Assembly: GCF_003989665.1 (NCBI RefSeq)
Contig: NZ_RZIJ01000010.1
Location: 149,926-213,925, forward strand
DNA length: 64,000 nucleotides
Reading direction: 5' to 3'
Source of the DNA: Azospirillum doebereinerae
Lineage (GTDB): Bacteria > Pseudomonadota > Alphaproteobacteria > Azospirillales > Azospirillaceae
The notes below the pieces were generated by a model that worked only from the letters and a program-made list of their open reading frames with translations, made no database searches and was not told where the DNA came from. The translations under genes and the position numbers were made by a program. Shown here in pieces: positions 1-9,669 of this stretch (position 1 is its first letter; every line of letters begins with the position of its first letter).

Positions 1-50
1 TGCCGTACGGGTCGGTCATCGTCGCGGGGAATCAGGAAAAAAGAGAGGGT

Positions 51-218
51 GGAAGGCGCCGCCTCGGCCGGTGGCCATATGCCTATCCTCCATGGCCTGC
101 ATGAGCAGGTGGGCGCCATGTATCCGGACCAAGGGTCCGGACAGGGACAGCTCCCTAGAGATCAAGGTTATCGGCCCTGGGGATTATTGCAGCCTGTCGA
201 ACCAGGCAGCATCCTTCC
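51..218 (-). ncRNA. ssrS: 6S RNA
   Basis: 6S RNA binds the housekeeping RNA polymerase holoenzyme by imitating an open promoter and down-tunes transcription in stationary phase. On the minus strand the segment opens with GGAAGG and closes with CCTTCC, giving a closing stem that continues through GC-rich pairs. Inside are the family landmarks: a 5' block reading like the E. coli 'GUUCG...' region followed by CCCCAGGGCCGATAA (E. coli has CCCCUGAGCCGAUA), and a long rod-like central part. It lies directly downstream of zapA, the classic location of ssrS in proteobacteria. A run of T residues follows the 3' end (minus strand, about 35-42), suitable for termination. Ends are set from the closing stem and may be off by a few bases. 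Confidence 0.85.
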
Positions 219-228
219 GTTTACCAAT

Positions 229-543
229 CTAGGCGCGTTCGAGCCGCGCGGCAACCTCTTCGATGCGTTGGGCGACGTGATCGATGCCCGACGCCACCTC
301 CGCCTCGTCGATTCCGGGGGTGACGGGGATGCCGCGCCCGGCCATCACGTCCTGAAGTTCGTCGGCCAGGACGAGACAGGTCATCAGCATCATCTGAGCC
401 TCCGAACCGCTCTTGCCGCCGCCGGTCAGCTGCTTCAGACGGCCGTCCACGTAGGCAGCCAACTCGCGCAGCCGCCCCTCCTGCCCGTCCTCGCACAGCA
501 TGCGGTAGGCGCGTCCGTTCACATCGATGTCGACCTGGGCCAT
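229..543 (-). CDS. zapA: Cell division protein ZapA
   Basis: The 104-residue product fits ZapA, a small cytoplasmic protein that binds FtsZ and bundles its filaments at the division ring. It begins with the family's short beta-strand region ([15 protein letters not shown]), has the characteristic '[17 protein letters not shown]' segment, and ends in a long amphipathic helix that would form the coiled-coil dimer. Length matches the family. The start lies only 3 bases after the stop of the upstream DUF4164 gene, so both are probably co-transcribed, with 6S RNA just downstream. This order is common in alphaproteobacteria. Confidence 0.92.
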   Translation of the reverse strand: MAQVDIDVNGRAYRMLCEDGQEGRLRELAAYVDGRLKQLTGGGKSGSEAQMMLMTCLVLADELQDVMAGRGIPVTPGIDEAEVASGIDHVAQRIEEVAARLERA

Positions 544-546
544 GCG

Positions 547-771
547 TCAGTTCTCCAGCACCTGTTCGAGCCGGGCAATGGCCACCTCCAGCCGTTGCGA
601 CACGGCCTCGGCGGTGGCCTGGGCGGTGGCCCGTTCGGCGCGCGCGGTGTCGAGCGCGCGGGTCAGTTCCCCGTCGCGCCGGGCGATGCGTTCCTCGCGG
701 GCCAAGGCCGCGTGTTCCAGGCGATCCACCGCCTTGCCCAAGCGCGACAGCGCCGCTTTCAGCGAATCCAT
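547..771 (-). CDS. DUF4164-type small coiled-coil protein
   Basis: This 74-residue protein is almost entirely helical: charged heptad-like sequence from [19 protein letters not shown] to the C-terminus, with no membrane segment or signal peptide. Small coiled-coil proteins of this kind (DUF4164) sit immediately upstream of zapA in many alphaproteobacteria, and the tight spacing here suggests the same transcript. Its molecular role is not established; a link to Z-ring assembly is inferred only from the neighbour. Confidence 0.75.
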   Translation of the reverse strand: MDSLKAALSRLGKAVDRLEHAALAREERIARRDGELTRALDTARAERATAQATAEAVSQRLEVAIARLEQVLEN

Positions 772-1070
772 ACAGCGAAGACCTTCGAACCAAATGGGCG
801 TCCCGCACGCGTCGTTCTGACGCGGAAGTGGTAAAGGTGGGGCCGGGGGCCGGAACCGTCAACGGCAAATCCGGTGCGGCCGATGGACCCGCCCCTTCCG
901 CACACCGATCCCACCCCGGTCCGCCGGGCCTGCCCCCTCCCATTCGCATGTTGACCTTGGGCCTAGGCTTCTGCATGGTGCGCGCGTTTCACGGAGCCTT
1001 GACAGGCGCCCGTGCATCTGCCGTTGCCTCGTCGCCCCTTCGCGCGTCCGACCTTCAGGAAAACGCCCCG
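772..1070. other. Divergent intergenic region before transketolase
   Basis: About 300 bases separate the minus-strand zapA group from the plus-strand tkt gene, so promoters for both directions should lie here. A TTGACA hexamer at 999-1004 could be a -35 element for tkt, but the matching -10 position is not convincing. No conserved small gene is apparent; the plus-strand reading frame open through this stretch is only an upstream extension of tkt without codon support. Confidence 0.4.
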
Positions 1071-3068
1071 ATGTCCGCTGAGACCTCCGCCCAGCCCTCC
1101 CTCCACACGATGGCCAGCGCGATCCGCGCCCTCGCCATGGACGCGGTCGAGGCCGCGAAGTCCGGCCATCCGGGCATGCCGATGGGCATGGCCGACGTCG
1201 CGACGGTGCTGTTCACCAAGTTCCTGAAGTTCGACCCGAAGAACCCGACCTGGGCCGACCGCGACCGCTTCGTGCTGTCGGCCGGCCACGGCTCGATGCT
1301 CATCTACTCGCTGGCCTACCTGACCGGCTACGAGCGGATGAGCGTCGACCAGCTGCGCAACTTCCGCCAGCTCGGCAGCCTGACCCCCGGCCACCCGGAG
1401 GTCGATCCCTCCCTCGGCATCGAGATGACGACCGGTCCGCTGGGCCAGGGCGTCTCCACCGCCGTCGGCATGGCGCTGGCCGAGCGGATCACCAACGCCC
1501 GCTTCGGCGACGATCTGGTCGATCACTTCACCTACGTCATCGCCTCGGACGGCGACCTGATGGAGGGCGTCAGCCACGAGGCCTGCTCGCTGGCCGGCCA
1601 TCTCGGCCTCAACCGCCTGATCGTGCTGTGGGACGACAACCACATCTCCATCGACGGCTCGACCGACCTCAGCTTCACCGACGACACCCCAGCGCGCTTC
1701 CGGTCCTACGGCTGGAACACAATCTCGGTCGACGGCCACGACACCGACGCCATCGCCAAGGCCATCGCCGAGGCGCAGACCTCCGCCGACAAGCCGACGC
1801 TGATCGCCTGCCGCACCATCATCGGCAAGGGCGCGCCCAACAAGGCCAACACCCACGGCTGCCACGGCTCGCCGCTGGGCGCCGACGAGGTCGCCGCGAC
1901 CCGCGAGGCCATCGGCTGGACCCATGAGCCCTTCGTCGTTCCCGACGACGTGCTGTCCGCTTGGCGCGCCGCCGGCACCCGCAGCGCCGGCGCCTTCCAG
2001 GCCTGGACCGAGCGCTTCGCCGGTCTCGACGCCGCCGTCGCCAAGCAGTTCACCCAAGCCGTCGACCGTGGCGTCCCCGCCGGGCTGACCGACGCCATCG
2101 TCGCGCTGAAGGAGAAGATCAGCGCCGACAAGCCGAGCTGGGCGACCCGCGTCGCCTCGGGCAACGTGCTGGACGCGCTGGTCCCGGCAATCCCGGAGAT
2201 GATCGGCGGCTCCGCCGACCTGACCCCCTCGAACAACACCAAGGCGAAGAACACCGCCGACGTGAAGGGCCGTGGCGACTTCAACGGCCGCTACATGCGC
2301 TACGGCGTGCGCGAGCACGGCATGGCCACCGTCATGAACGGCATGGCGCTGCACGGCGGCGTGATCCCCTACGGCGGCACCTTCATGCAGTTCGCCGACT
2401 ATTGCCGTCCGGCGATCCGTCTGGCCGCGCTGATGAAGCAGCGCACGATCTTCGTGATGACCCACGACTCGATCGGGCTGGGCGAGGACGGTCCGACCCA
2501 CCAGCCGGTCGAGCATCTGGCCGCGCTGCGCGCCATCCCGAACCTGCTGGTCCTGCGCCCCGGCGACGCGGTGGAGACCGCCGAGTGCTGGCAGATCGCC
2601 CTTGAGGCGACCGGCACCCCGTCGGTGCTGGCGCTGACCCGCCAGAACGTCCCCACGCTACGCACCGAGCACACCGCCGAGAACCGCAGCGCGCGCGGCG
2701 CCTACGTGCTGGCCGAAGCCGAGGGCGAGCGCAAGGCGACCATCCTCGCCACCGGCTCGGAGCTCTCGCTCGCCATGGAGGCCCGCAAGGCGCTTCAGGC
2801 CGAAGGCGTAGGCACCGCCGTCGTGTCTATGCCGAGTTGGGAGCTTTTCGCGGCGCAGGACGACGCGTACAAGGCCTCCGTGCTCGGCACTGGCGTCCGC
2901 GTCGGCGTCGAGGCGGCGATCCGTCTCGGCTGGGACCGCTGGCTGGGCGACAAGGGCGCCTTCGTCGGCATGACCGGCTTCGGCGAGTCGGCGCCCTACC
3001 AGGAACTCTACAAGCACTTCGGCATCACCGCCGAGGCGGTCGTCGCGGCCGTCAAGGCGCGTCTCTGA
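1071..3068 (+). CDS. tkt: Transketolase
   Basis: Transketolase moves two-carbon units between sugar phosphates in the non-oxidative pentose phosphate pathway, using thiamine diphosphate and a divalent metal. The 665-residue product has family motifs in order: [12 protein letters not shown] near residue 33, [30 protein letters not shown], the cofactor/metal motif around [13 protein letters not shown] with a later Asn, and the pyrimidine-domain [16 protein letters not shown] containing the catalytic Glu. I chose ATG 1071 because it has AGGA eight bases upstream and the open frame before it has no plausible coding character. The gap gene follows after 60 bases on the same strand, so the two probably form one carbon-metabolism transcript. 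Confidence 0.97.
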   Translation: MSAETSAQPSLHTMASAIRALAMDAVEAAKSGHPGMPMGMADVATVLFTKFLKFDPKNPTWADRDRFVLSAGHGSMLIYSLAYLTGYERMSVDQLRNFRQLGSLTPGHPEVDPSLGIEMTTGPLGQGVSTAVGMALAERITNARFGDDLVDHFTYVIASDGDLMEGVSHEACSLAGHLGLNRLIVLWDDNHISIDGSTDLSFTDDTPARFRSYGWNTISVDGHDTDAIAKAIAEAQTSADKPTLIACRTIIGKGAPNKANTHGCHGSPLGADEVAATREAIGWTHEPFVVPDDVLSAWRAAGTRSAGAFQAWTERFAGLDAAVAKQFTQAVDRGVPAGLTDAIVALKEKISADKPSWATRVASGNVLDALVPAIPEMIGGSADLTPSNNTKAKNTADVKGRGDFNGRYMRYGVREHGMATVMNGMALHGGVIPYGGTFMQFADYCRPAIRLAALMKQRTIFVMTHDSIGLGEDGPTHQPVEHLAALRAIPNLLVLRPGDAVETAECWQIALEATGTPSVLALTRQNVPTLRTEHTAENRSARGAYVLAEAEGERKATILATGSELSLAMEARKALQAEGVGTAVVSMPSWELFAAQDDAYKASVLGTGVRVGVEAAIRLGWDRWLGDKGAFVGMTGFGESAPYQELYKHFGITAEAVVAAVKARL

Positions 3069-3128
3069 GAAAAGCGAAAGGGGCGTCCGGCCGATCTGGA
3101 CGCCCTCGATTCCAAACTGGAGGAAGAC

Positions 3129-4139
3129 ATGGCTGTTCGGGTAGCGATCAACGGTTTTGGCCGCATCGGCCGTCTGGTTCTGCGCGCCATCTACGAGAGC
3201 GGCCGCACCGATGTGGAAGTCGTGGCGATCAACGACCTCGCCGACTTGCACGCCAACGCGCATCTGCTGAAGTATGACAGCGTCCATGGCCGCTTCCCCG
3301 GCACCATCGAGACCCGCGACGGCGTCCTGATCGTCAACGGCCACGAAATCAAGGTCGTGCAGGAGCGTGATCCCGCCAAGCTGCCCTGGAAGGATCTGAA
3401 CATCCAGATCGCCATGGAATGCTCGGGCATCTTCACCAAGCGCGCCGACGCCGCCAAGCACCTGGAAGCGGGCGCCGAGAAGGTGCTGATCTCCGCCCCG
3501 GCGACCGACGAGGACATCACCGTCGTCTACGGCGTGAACCACGACCAGTTGAAGGCCGAGCACCGCATCGTCTCCAACGCCTCCTGCACCACCAACTGCC
3601 TGGCGCCGGTCGCCTTCGTGCTGAACAATCTGGTCGGCATCGAAAAGGGCTTCATGACGACGATCCACTCCTACACGGGTGACCAGCGCATCGTCGACAC
3701 CAACCACAAGGATCTGCACCGCGCCCGCGCGGCGGCCTTGAACCTGATCCCGACCTCGACCGGCGCCGCCAAGGCCGTCGGCAAGGTGCTGCCGGAACTC
3801 AAGGGCAAGCTGGACGGCACCTCGATCCGCGTGCCCTCGCCCAACGTCTCGGTGGTGGACTTCAAGTTCAACACCAAGCGCGCCACCACGGTGGAGGAAA
3901 TCAGCAAGGCCATCAGCGACGCCGCCGCCGAAGGCCCGCTGAAGGGCATCCTGACCGCCTACAGCGAAGACCTCGTGTCGACCGATTTCAACCACGACCC
4001 GAGCAGCTCGATCTTCGCGCTGAACGAGACCAAGGTGATCGACGGCAACTTCGTCCGCATCATGACCTGGTACGACAACGAGTGGGGCTTCTCCAACCGG
4101 ATGAGCGACACCGCCATCGCCATGGCGAACGCGAAGTAA
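3129..4139 (+). CDS. gap: Glyceraldehyde-3-phosphate dehydrogenase, type I
   Basis: This enzyme oxidises glyceraldehyde 3-phosphate to 1,3-bisphosphoglycerate with NAD(P) in glycolysis/gluconeogenesis and the Calvin cycle. The 336 residues carry the nucleotide-binding start AINGFGRIGRLVLR, the active-site SNASCTTNCLAP with the nucleophilic Cys, the phosphate-binding region HSYTGDQR and the C-terminal WYDNEWGFSNRM. A GGAGGA ribosome site lies just upstream of ATG 3129. It is preceded by tkt and followed by a strong terminator. Phosphoglycerate kinase, often the next gene, is not in this window. Confidence 0.97.
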   Translation: MAVRVAINGFGRIGRLVLRAIYESGRTDVEVVAINDLADLHANAHLLKYDSVHGRFPGTIETRDGVLIVNGHEIKVVQERDPAKLPWKDLNIQIAMECSGIFTKRADAAKHLEAGAEKVLISAPATDEDITVVYGVNHDQLKAEHRIVSNASCTTNCLAPVAFVLNNLVGIEKGFMTTIHSYTGDQRIVDTNHKDLHRARAAALNLIPTSTGAAKAVGKVLPELKGKLDGTSIRVPSPNVSVVDFKFNTKRATTVEEISKAISDAAAEGPLKGILTAYSEDLVSTDFNHDPSSSIFALNETKVIDGNFVRIMTWYDNEWGFSNRMSDTAIAMANAK

Positions 4140-4170
4140 GACACTCCTCCGGTCCTCCGGATGCCGAAAG

Positions 4171-4199
4171 GGCGCCCTCTTCGCGGGGGCGCCTTTTTT
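4171..4199 (+). terminator. Rho-independent terminator after gap
   Basis: GGCGCCC and GGGCGCC arms around a short loop are followed directly by TTTTTT, 32 bases after the gap stop codon. Confidence 0.85.
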
Positions 4200-4453
4200 C
4201 GTCTGGCCGGAGCGCCCTTCGATGCGGCGACATGGCCTGAAACCGGCATGATCGCACCCCCGAATTCCTCGCCATCAACGGATGCGGGTGTCCCGGGAAA
4301 AGGCCGCGACCGAGAGCGTGCGCACGCCTCGGAAAATTCAACCAATCCAGGCTTTCCAACGGTTACAGCGAGTCGGACCGGTCTTTTGATGGCGACACTG
4401 AACAATTTGTTGCGCTATCGTCGTACCTCTGTCGGAGAGTACGCATCCACCCC
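4200..4453 (+). other. Intergenic region before TPR-glycosyltransferase genes
   Basis: This stretch should hold the promoter of the following gene. It is visibly less GC-rich just before the start (about 4,370-4,440, including GTTACAGCG and TTGTTGCGCTATCG), which is suggestive of a promoter, but no element is clear enough to place. No gene is apparent. Confidence 0.3.
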
Positions 4454-6709
4454 ATGGCAAGCATCACCGAAGCGCTCAAAGCCGCCCTGGATTTGCACGG
4501 TGCCGGTCGACTGGATGAGGCCGCCACGCTGTACGGCCGGATCCTGTCCGTCGATCCCGAGCACGCCCGCACGCTTTACTTCGCCGGCACATTGCTGTGC
4601 CAGCAGGGTCGCTTCGCCGACGCCCGTGGCCTGTTGGTGCGGGCGCTGGCCCAGGAACCGGACCTTGTGGCCGCCCACGCCAATCTGGCGAAGATCGACG
4701 CCGGAGCGGACGACTGGAACGATGCCTTGGCGGGTTGCCGCCGCATCGTCGCGCTCGCTCCCGCCGACGCGCCGGCCTGGGAGTTGCTGGGCACGGCGGA
4801 ACGCCGGAACGGGAGGGCCGACGACGCCATCGCCGCTCTGAGGCGTGCTCATCGCCTCGTTCCAGGAACCGATGGCTCAAAGCTCGGCCTGCTGCTGTTC
4901 GAGCGTGGCCGCGCCCACCTGGACGCGCGCCGAAACGCGGCGGCACTGGCGGATCTGACGGCCGCCGCCGCCCTGATGCCCTTCGATCCCGAGTTGGGTT
5001 TTGCGCGGGCCACGGCGCTGGTCGAACTCGGTCGGGACACCGAGGCCGTCGCGCTGTGCGAGCGCCTGATGGCTTGGAGCCCGGCGGAGCCTCCGCTTCT
5101 GCACAATCTCGGTGTCGCCCTGATGCGGACCGGACGGGCGGACGCCCGGCTGAACGTCCTGCGGCGCGCCAGCGCCCTCGATCCGGACAATCCGGAACCA
5201 TGCCACGCGCTGGCGGCGGCGTTCGACGGCCGCGATCCGGAGGAAGCCCGTCGCTGGTCCACCCGTGCCCTTTCGCTCAAACTGCACGCGGTTGCCTCAC
5301 CCGTGCCGCCCGTCACCCTCCCGCCGGCCTCGACGACCGGACGCACGCTCGACGTGGTGAGCTTCAGCCTGTGGGGACGGCTGGAGCTTTACTGCGGCGG
5401 CGCGCTGGAGAACGCGCGGCGCATTCCAAGAGAACTGCCCGGCTGGCGCTGCCGCTTCTATCACGACGATTCGGTCCCCGCGCATGTCCTGGCGGAACTG
5501 ACGTCACTGGGCGCCGAATTGGTCGGGATGCCGAACGCCTCCACCGACCGGCAGGGACTGTTTTGGCGCTTCTTCGTCGCCGACGATCCAACGGTCCGGC
5601 GTTTCCTGTGCCGGGACTGCGATTCCCGGACAACCGCGCGGGAACACGCGGCGGTGAGGGCGTGGCTGGACTCCGGGCTGCCCTTCCACGTCATGCGCGA
5701 CCATGTCATGCACATGGAGCCGGTCATGGGTGGCATGTGGGGCGGAGTGGCCGGCCACCTGCCCCCGCTGCGGCCCCAAGTCGACCGCTTCACGGCCAGC
5801 CGCTCCGGCCGCTGGGACGACCAGCATTTCCTGGCGGAATGGCTGTGGCCGCGCATCGCCGGCCGCGTCCTGGTCCACGACGACCTGCATGGCGCGCTGG
5901 GGCAGCCCTTTCCCGAACCGATGGCGGCTGGCGACTCCCATGTCGGCGCCAAACTGTTCCCTCTCGTCCGCCTGTGGGAAACCCGCGCGGCCATCGAGGC
6001 GGAACTGGACGACGCGCCGGGACGCCATGGCCGCCTCGTCTTTCCGGCGGCCGCCCCGCATATCGGGGACTCCCTCGAAACTCTGGGTGAGTGGCTGGAG
6101 ATCGAGACCGCGCTGTGCGCCCGTTTCCTAAAACCGGGCGGCATGGCGTTGGACGCCAGCGCCGGAATCGGCGCCCATGCCTTGGCCTTCGCGAAGGCCG
6201 TCGGGCCTCGGGGGCAAATTCTGGCGGTCGAGCCGTCGCCCGGATTGTTCGCCTGTCTGGTCCGCAGTCTCGCGTTGAACGGAGAGGCTCCCATCGCCGT
6301 CTGCCGGACCCTGCCCGAAGCGGTCTCACGGCCGCCATCGCACGGGCGCGTCGATCTGGTGCGGGCGACGCTGGCCAGCGCCGACGCCGCGCTGGACCCT
6401 CTCATCCTGGAAATCGCCGCCCGGCATCGCCCCGCCTTCTATTTCCGCATCGCCGGAGATGGAGCGCAGCGCGATGCCGCGACCCGGCTGATGCCGCTTG
6501 GCTATCGCCTGTGGTGGCACATCGCGCCCGTCTTCAACCCGGCCAACCGGAAGGGACGGGTTGGCACCCCGTTCCCCGGCTTGGTGTCCATCAACACGCT
6601 GGCCCTGCCGGACGAACGCGGCGACTCCACGCCGGGTCTCACCCGGATCGATACGCCCGACTCCTCATGGCAGGAGGCGGCTTGGCGCGTCACCTGCGAT
6701 GGGCTCTGA
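4454..6709 (+). CDS. TPR protein fused to glycosyltransferase-like and FkbM-type methyltransferase domains
   Basis: The 751-residue product appears to have three parts. Residues 1 to about 270 are tetratricopeptide repeats, beginning with a module (ALDLHGAGRLDEAATLYGRIL) also seen in the next gene and in the protein at 51,100-53,166. Residues about 290-500 resemble a nucleotide-sugar transferase fold: an opening VVSFSLWG strand, a FYHDD segment, an acidic RDCDSR motif like a metal-binding DxD, and a WDDQHFL region. From about 520 to the end is a methyltransferase-like domain with an SAM-site motif (ALDASAGIGAHALAFAKAVG then AVEPSP) of the FkbM kind. There is no signal peptide, so it should be cytoplasmic. 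Surface polysaccharide or flagellin modification is a plausible role but is inference. It is followed 16 bases later by another TPR-glycosyltransferase. Confidence 0.8.
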   Translation: MASITEALKAALDLHGAGRLDEAATLYGRILSVDPEHARTLYFAGTLLCQQGRFADARGLLVRALAQEPDLVAAHANLAKIDAGADDWNDALAGCRRIVALAPADAPAWELLGTAERRNGRADDAIAALRRAHRLVPGTDGSKLGLLLFERGRAHLDARRNAAALADLTAAAALMPFDPELGFARATALVELGRDTEAVALCERLMAWSPAEPPLLHNLGVALMRTGRADARLNVLRRASALDPDNPEPCHALAAAFDGRDPEEARRWSTRALSLKLHAVASPVPPVTLPPASTTGRTLDVVSFSLWGRLELYCGGALENARRIPRELPGWRCRFYHDDSVPAHVLAELTSLGAELVGMPNASTDRQGLFWRFFVADDPTVRRFLCRDCDSRTTAREHAAVRAWLDSGLPFHVMRDHVMHMEPVMGGMWGGVAGHLPPLRPQVDRFTASRSGRWDDQHFLAEWLWPRIAGRVLVHDDLHGALGQPFPEPMAAGDSHVGAKLFPLVRLWETRAAIEAELDDAPGRHGRLVFPAAAPHIGDSLETLGEWLEIETALCARFLKPGGMALDASAGIGAHALAFAKAVGPRGQILAVEPSPGLFACLVRSLALNGEAPIAVCRTLPEAVSRPPSHGRVDLVRATLASADAALDPLILEIAARHRPAFYFRIAGDGAQRDAATRLMPLGYRLWWHIAPVFNPANRKGRVGTPFPGLVSINTLALPDERGDSTPGLTRIDTPDSSWQEAAWRVTCDGL

Positions 6710-6725
6710 AAGAAGGAGGGAGAGC

Positions 6726-9080
6726 ATGGCCGCCATCGGGAAGGCGCTGCTGGCGGCGTTGGAGCATCTGGAAGCCGGCCGGCTCTCCAAAACCGAAACG
6801 TTGTGCCGCCGTATTCTGAGCGCGGCTCCAAAACAGGCGGACGCTTGGCATCTCGCCGGGCTGGCCGCCGCGAGGGCCGGACGGCTGGCCGAGGCCCGCA
6901 AGCGCCTTGCCACGGCGGTCCGTCACGCGCCCGACCGCAACGACCTGCGCCTCAACCATGTGACGGCGCTCGCCGCGTCGGGAATGCCGAGTGCCGATGC
7001 GCTGCGGTTGACCTTGGCGCTGGAGCCGGCGCGGGACGATCTGTGGGCCGCCTTGGCCGCCGCCGCCGCGCATGAGGAGGGAACCGCCGCGACGGTCGGC
7101 CCTTGGCGGGCGCTGGCCGGGCTGCGGCCGGCGGACGGGACCTTGCGTTACAATTTTGGCGTCGCCCTCCATGAAGCCGGCCATCTTCACAAGGCCGTGA
7201 CCGCCTACAGGGAGGCCACGCGCCTGTCTCCGTTTCTGGAGGAGGCGCATTTCAACCATGCCAACGCGCTGCGCGATCTGGGCGACCGGCGGGCGGCCGC
7301 CCTCGCCTACCGGGCCGCGTTGGCGATCGCTCCCGCCTCGCCGGGCGCCGCGCGGAATCTTGGCCTCCTGCTGATGCCGACGGATCCTCGCGCCGCCACC
7401 GCCGCTTTTCGCATCGCGGCCCGCGTCGAGCCGGAACGGGTCGGGGGCGCGCTCGATGTCGCTACGGCCCTGTTGGCGTCGGGCGATCCGGCCGGCGCGC
7501 TGACGGCCTTCGACGAGGCCCTGGCCCGGCATCCCGAATGCTCCGTCGGACACAACGGACGGGCGCTCGCCCTGCGCGACCTGGGACGATCCGGCGATCC
7601 GGCGACGGCGCGCGCGCTGGCCCTCGACCCGGGCATGGCCGAGGCATGGGTCAACCGGGCGCAAGGCTGGCTCGACCTTGGGCGCCCCAGCGACGCCGGG
7701 ATCGGCAGCCGGCGGGCGCTGCGCCTGCGCTCCGACTATCCCGCGGCGCTGGATCTTCTGGCCCGCTCCCTCCACGCCTCCGGTCATCCCGAACGGGCGA
7801 TGATGGTCCTCCGCCGCATGATCGCCGTCACGCCGGCCCTGCCTCCTGCTCTGCACAGCAATCGGTTGCTGATCCAGCAGAGCGATCCCGCTTCCGATTG
7901 GCGCGTTCTGCTGGCGGAGCATCGGCGCTGGAATCAACTGCACGCTCCGCCACCCGGCACGCGTCCCCTCCCCTCCAGGAGAGAAGCATCCGGCAAGCTT
8001 CTGCGCATCGGCTACCTGTCCGCCGATTTCCGCGCCCATTCGGTGATGGCCTTCTTCGAATCCCTGCTGGCGGCGCACGACCGGCGGGTTGTTCACACCG
8101 TCTGCTACGCCGCGGCCCGCCGTCCCGACCCGACGACCGTCCGGCTGCAAGCGCTGGCGGATGAGTGGCGTGACGTGGCCGGGCTCGGCGACGAGGCTCT
8201 GGCCGCGCTGATCCGGGCCGATGGGATCGACGCGTTGATCGATTTGGGCGGACACACAGGGGGGAACCGCCTCGGCGTGTTGGCGCTGGCGCCCGCACCG
8301 GTGCGGCTGACGGCCATCGGCTATCCCGGCACGACTGGGCTGCCGCTCGAAGGCCGGCTCGCCGATCCGATCATCGAACCGCCGGACAGCCGGGACCGGA
8401 GTTCGGAGGGGCCGGTTTATCTGCCCGACGGTTTCCTCCGCTACCGCCCGCCGGAGGATGCACCCGATCCGCAACCACGAAGCGGGCAAGGGACAACGGT
8501 CACCTTCGGGTCGTTCAATGCGTTGGGCAAGCTGACAAGGGCCGTGGTCGAGGCCTGGGCCGGCATCCTGTCGGCCGTGCCGGATTCCCGGCTTCTGCTG
8601 AAAAGCTCCGGGTTGGGCGACCCGGCGGTCCGCGAGGATCTCCGCGCACGCTTCATCGCCCATGGGGTGGCGCCCGACCGCCTCGAATTCCTGGGGTGGA
8701 CCGCCAACCGGGCCGATCACCTGGCGTTGTACAGCCGGATCGACGTCGGCCTCGACCCTTTTCCCTACAACGGCACCACCACGACCTGCGAGGCGCTGTG
8801 GATGGGGGTGCCGGTGGTGACGCTGGCGGGCGGGCGGCACGCCGCGCGGGTGGGAGTCGCGCTGTTGACCCGCGTCGGGCTGACGGACCTGATCGCACCG
8901 ACCCTTCAGGACTACCGGGAGATCGCCGCAAGCCTCGCCGCCGACGCGCCGCGTCGCGCCGAACTGCGGCTGGAACTGCGCCGCCGCATGCGCGACGGTC
9001 CGTTGGGGGACGCGGCCGGGCTGGCGCGGGCGGTGGAGGCCGCCTGCCTTCACCTGCTGGAGGCGGCTCCGTGTTCGTGA
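6726..9080 (+). CDS. TPR protein with SPINDLY/OGT-type glycosyltransferase domain
   Basis: The 784-residue protein has an N-terminal half of TPR repeats and a C-terminal half (from about residue 424, LLRIGYLSADFRAHSV) matching the family 41 glycosyltransferases, which transfer sugars such as GlcNAc to Ser/Thr of proteins. Family landmarks include the IDLGGHT segment, GSFNALGKLT, the LLLKSS strand, FLGWT and the donor-site GLDPFPYNGTTTTCEALWMGVPVV. ATG 6726 was chosen because GAAGGAGGGAG precedes it; the longer open frame upstream overlaps the previous gene. Bacterial homologues often modify flagellin or other surface proteins, but no flagellin gene lies in this window, so the target is unknown. 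Co-transcription with the upstream gene is likely from the 16-base gap. Confidence 0.88.
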   Translation: MAAIGKALLAALEHLEAGRLSKTETLCRRILSAAPKQADAWHLAGLAAARAGRLAEARKRLATAVRHAPDRNDLRLNHVTALAASGMPSADALRLTLALEPARDDLWAALAAAAAHEEGTAATVGPWRALAGLRPADGTLRYNFGVALHEAGHLHKAVTAYREATRLSPFLEEAHFNHANALRDLGDRRAAALAYRAALAIAPASPGAARNLGLLLMPTDPRAATAAFRIAARVEPERVGGALDVATALLASGDPAGALTAFDEALARHPECSVGHNGRALALRDLGRSGDPATARALALDPGMAEAWVNRAQGWLDLGRPSDAGIGSRRALRLRSDYPAALDLLARSLHASGHPERAMMVLRRMIAVTPALPPALHSNRLLIQQSDPASDWRVLLAEHRRWNQLHAPPPGTRPLPSRREASGKLLRIGYLSADFRAHSVMAFFESLLAAHDRRVVHTVCYAAARRPDPTTVRLQALADEWRDVAGLGDEALAALIRADGIDALIDLGGHTGGNRLGVLALAPAPVRLTAIGYPGTTGLPLEGRLADPIIEPPDSRDRSSEGPVYLPDGFLRYRPPEDAPDPQPRSGQGTTVTFGSFNALGKLTRAVVEAWAGILSAVPDSRLLLKSSGLGDPAVREDLRARFIAHGVAPDRLEFLGWTANRADHLALYSRIDVGLDPFPYNGTTTTCEALWMGVPVVTLAGGRHAARVGVALLTRVGLTDLIAPTLQDYREIAASLAADAPRRAELRLELRRRMRDGPLGDAAGLARAVEAACLHLLEAAPCS

Positions 9081-9123
9081 TTCCCCGCCGGCGGGCTTGG
9101 GGCCGGTGCCGGACGGCGGCGCC

Positions 9124-9471
9124 CTATCCCCCCGTCTTGACCGTGTTCACCCCGGCGGCCCGGCTCAGACACTCGGCGATCCAGGCGGCGACGCTCTTGC
9201 CTTCCCGCTCCGCGCAATCCGCGATGGCCCGGTGCAGGATCGGATTCACGCGGATCGCGAGACGACCGGAGAAGGGCTGCTCCGCGTCGCCGCCCATGTC
9301 GCAGGACAGTTCCAGATAGTCATCGACCGCGCGGTGGAAGGAATTGCGCAGTTCCTCGACCGACCGACCGGAGAACGTGATGCCATCGTGTGTGTTGATG
9401 ACCTCGCCAACGAAGATTCCGGCTTCGCTGTCGAAATCGATTTGGCCTTTGTAGCCCTTGTATTCCATCAT
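9124..9471 (-). CDS. hicB: HicB-like antitoxin, apparently without a HicA partner
   Basis: The 115-residue product shows the two-part HicB layout: an N-terminal YKGYKGQIDFDSEAGIFVGEV segment followed by GITFSGRSVEELRNSFHRAVDDYL, the partly degraded RNase H-like fold, and a C-terminal ribbon-helix-helix-like stretch (GRLAIRVNPILHRAIADCAEREGKS) for DNA binding. In standard modules HicB neutralises the mRNA interferase HicA and represses the operon. No HicA-type reading frame was found on either side: the region upstream of its start is non-coding and the downstream neighbour is a glycosyltransferase. It may be an orphan regulator. Start is one of two adjacent ATG codons; the ribosome site is weak. 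Confidence 0.75.
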   Translation of the reverse strand: MMEYKGYKGQIDFDSEAGIFVGEVINTHDGITFSGRSVEELRNSFHRAVDDYLELSCDMGGDAEQPFSGRLAIRVNPILHRAIADCAEREGKSVAAWIAECLSRAAGVNTVKTGG

Positions 9472-9669
9472 CGTGGCGTTCCCGAGGGAGGCAGTCCCGA
9501 AAGTCCGAGCGGCCGAAGACATCAGCGACCGCATGACGCAGACCATAGCGTGGGAATGATCCGGGGCGGTTTGACCTGCCTCAATTTTTGCAACCGGACT
9601 TTGGACTTGCACCCGAGGCGGTGAAATTAGCCCTTCTTTGTTCCCGCTTCCCCTCCGAAAGGCCGCCGC

